A stretch of DNA of 13,165 nucleotides from an uncultured Verrucomicrobiota bacterium (GTDB lineage Bacteria; Verrucomicrobiota; Verrucomicrobiae; Opitutales; Opitutaceae). The stretch's first letter is position 1; each line of letters begins with the position of its first letter. Below, piece after piece: positions 13,074 through 13,165 of the stretch. Both the position numbers and the translations under genes were made by a program. The stretch covers positions 1 to 13,165 of the forward strand of contig CAMLQS010000117.1 of the NCBI GenBank assembly GCA_946482165.1, read 5' to 3'. Below the pieces are notes generated by a model, which saw only the letters and a list, made by a program, of their open reading frames with translations, was not told the origin of the DNA and did not search any database.

Positions 13074-13165
13074 CGCTTCGGATCGGACTCGAAGCCGACC
13101 GCGCCCTCCTCGTTGACCCAGCGGGTCAGCGCGAGGCGGTGGATCTTCGCATTGTGGCGCACGTC
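13070..13165 (-). CDS. oleC: OleC, C-terminal end (beta-lactone synthetase), partial
   Basis: Only the last 31 codons and the TGA stop (13072-13070) are in the window; the gene continues beyond the right edge. The peptide begins DVRHNAKIHRLALTRWV, which matches the conserved C-terminal DVRHNAKI of OleC proteins as I recall them. OleC belongs to the acyl-CoA synthetase-like superfamily and uses ATP to turn the beta-hydroxy acid from OleD into a beta-lactone. The stop overlaps the oleD start by four bases, so the two are co-translated. The call rests on a short stretch plus the oleD neighbour. Confidence 0.75.
   Translation of the reverse strand, partial: DVRHNAKIHRLALTRWVNEEGAVGFESDPKR

Noticed and set aside
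1..13165. Mobile element, phage, CRISPR array, tRNA or rRNA
   Set aside because: No transposase, integrase, terminal inverted repeats, evenly spaced repeats or recognisable RNA gene was found on either strand.

Overview
The window is GC-rich bacterial DNA and almost fully coding. The best guess is a verrucomicrobium of the Opitutaceae type. Three things point there: two secreted proteins with PEP-CTERM sorting tails, a type II pseudopilin-like protein with the H-X9-DG motif common in Planctomycetes and Verrucomicrobia, and an OleC/OleD pair for head-to-head olefin synthesis, a pathway reported from some Opitutaceae. Start codons mostly follow pyrimidine-rich leaders with no clear Shine-Dalgarno sequence. 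The placement is inferred; there is no rRNA or other phylogenetic marker here.

Layout. (1) 1-1846, minus strand: the N-terminal 615 codons of a large Ala/Pro-rich protein that runs off the window edge. It has a DUF4177-like start and two copies of an 81-residue domain. (2) 2001-7494, plus strand: six genes that look like a copper-acquisition locus. In order they are a small CxxC membrane or secreted protein, a PEP-CTERM protein, a pseudopilin-like protein, a choice-of-anchor-M/TIGR03769-like surface protein, a close paralogue of the first small protein, and an OprC/NosA-type TonB-dependent copper receptor that keeps both halves of the CxxxM/HxM copper site. (3) 7752-8294: a Nudix hydrolase. 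(4) 8414-9445: a secreted PEP-CTERM zinc metalloprotease. (5) 9537-11983: a polar amino acid type ABC importer (lipoprotein binding protein, permease, ATPase), the last two genes overlapping. (6) 12024-13165, minus strand: oleD and the last 31 codons of oleC, joined by an ATGA overlap and converging on the ABC operon.

How the parts may work together. The receptor is the anchor for reading the 2-7.5 kb block. In Pseudomonas, OprC takes up copper across the outer membrane. Here it sits with secreted proteins whose predicted mature N-termini begin with histidine (His-Ile-Gly and His-Val-His-Val) and with two small Cys-x-x-Cys proteins. My proposal is a surface system that captures or delivers copper and ends at the receptor, with the secreted parts held by PEP-CTERM sorting or by a pilus-like assembly. 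That is inference, and it is the most interesting part of the window. The Nudix, protease, ABC and ole genes look like independent units. Two near-identical 21-base hairpins with different three-base loops sit just after the protease and ABC ATPase genes, with a decayed third version after the Nudix gene.

No tRNA, rRNA, CRISPR array, insertion sequence or phage gene was seen.
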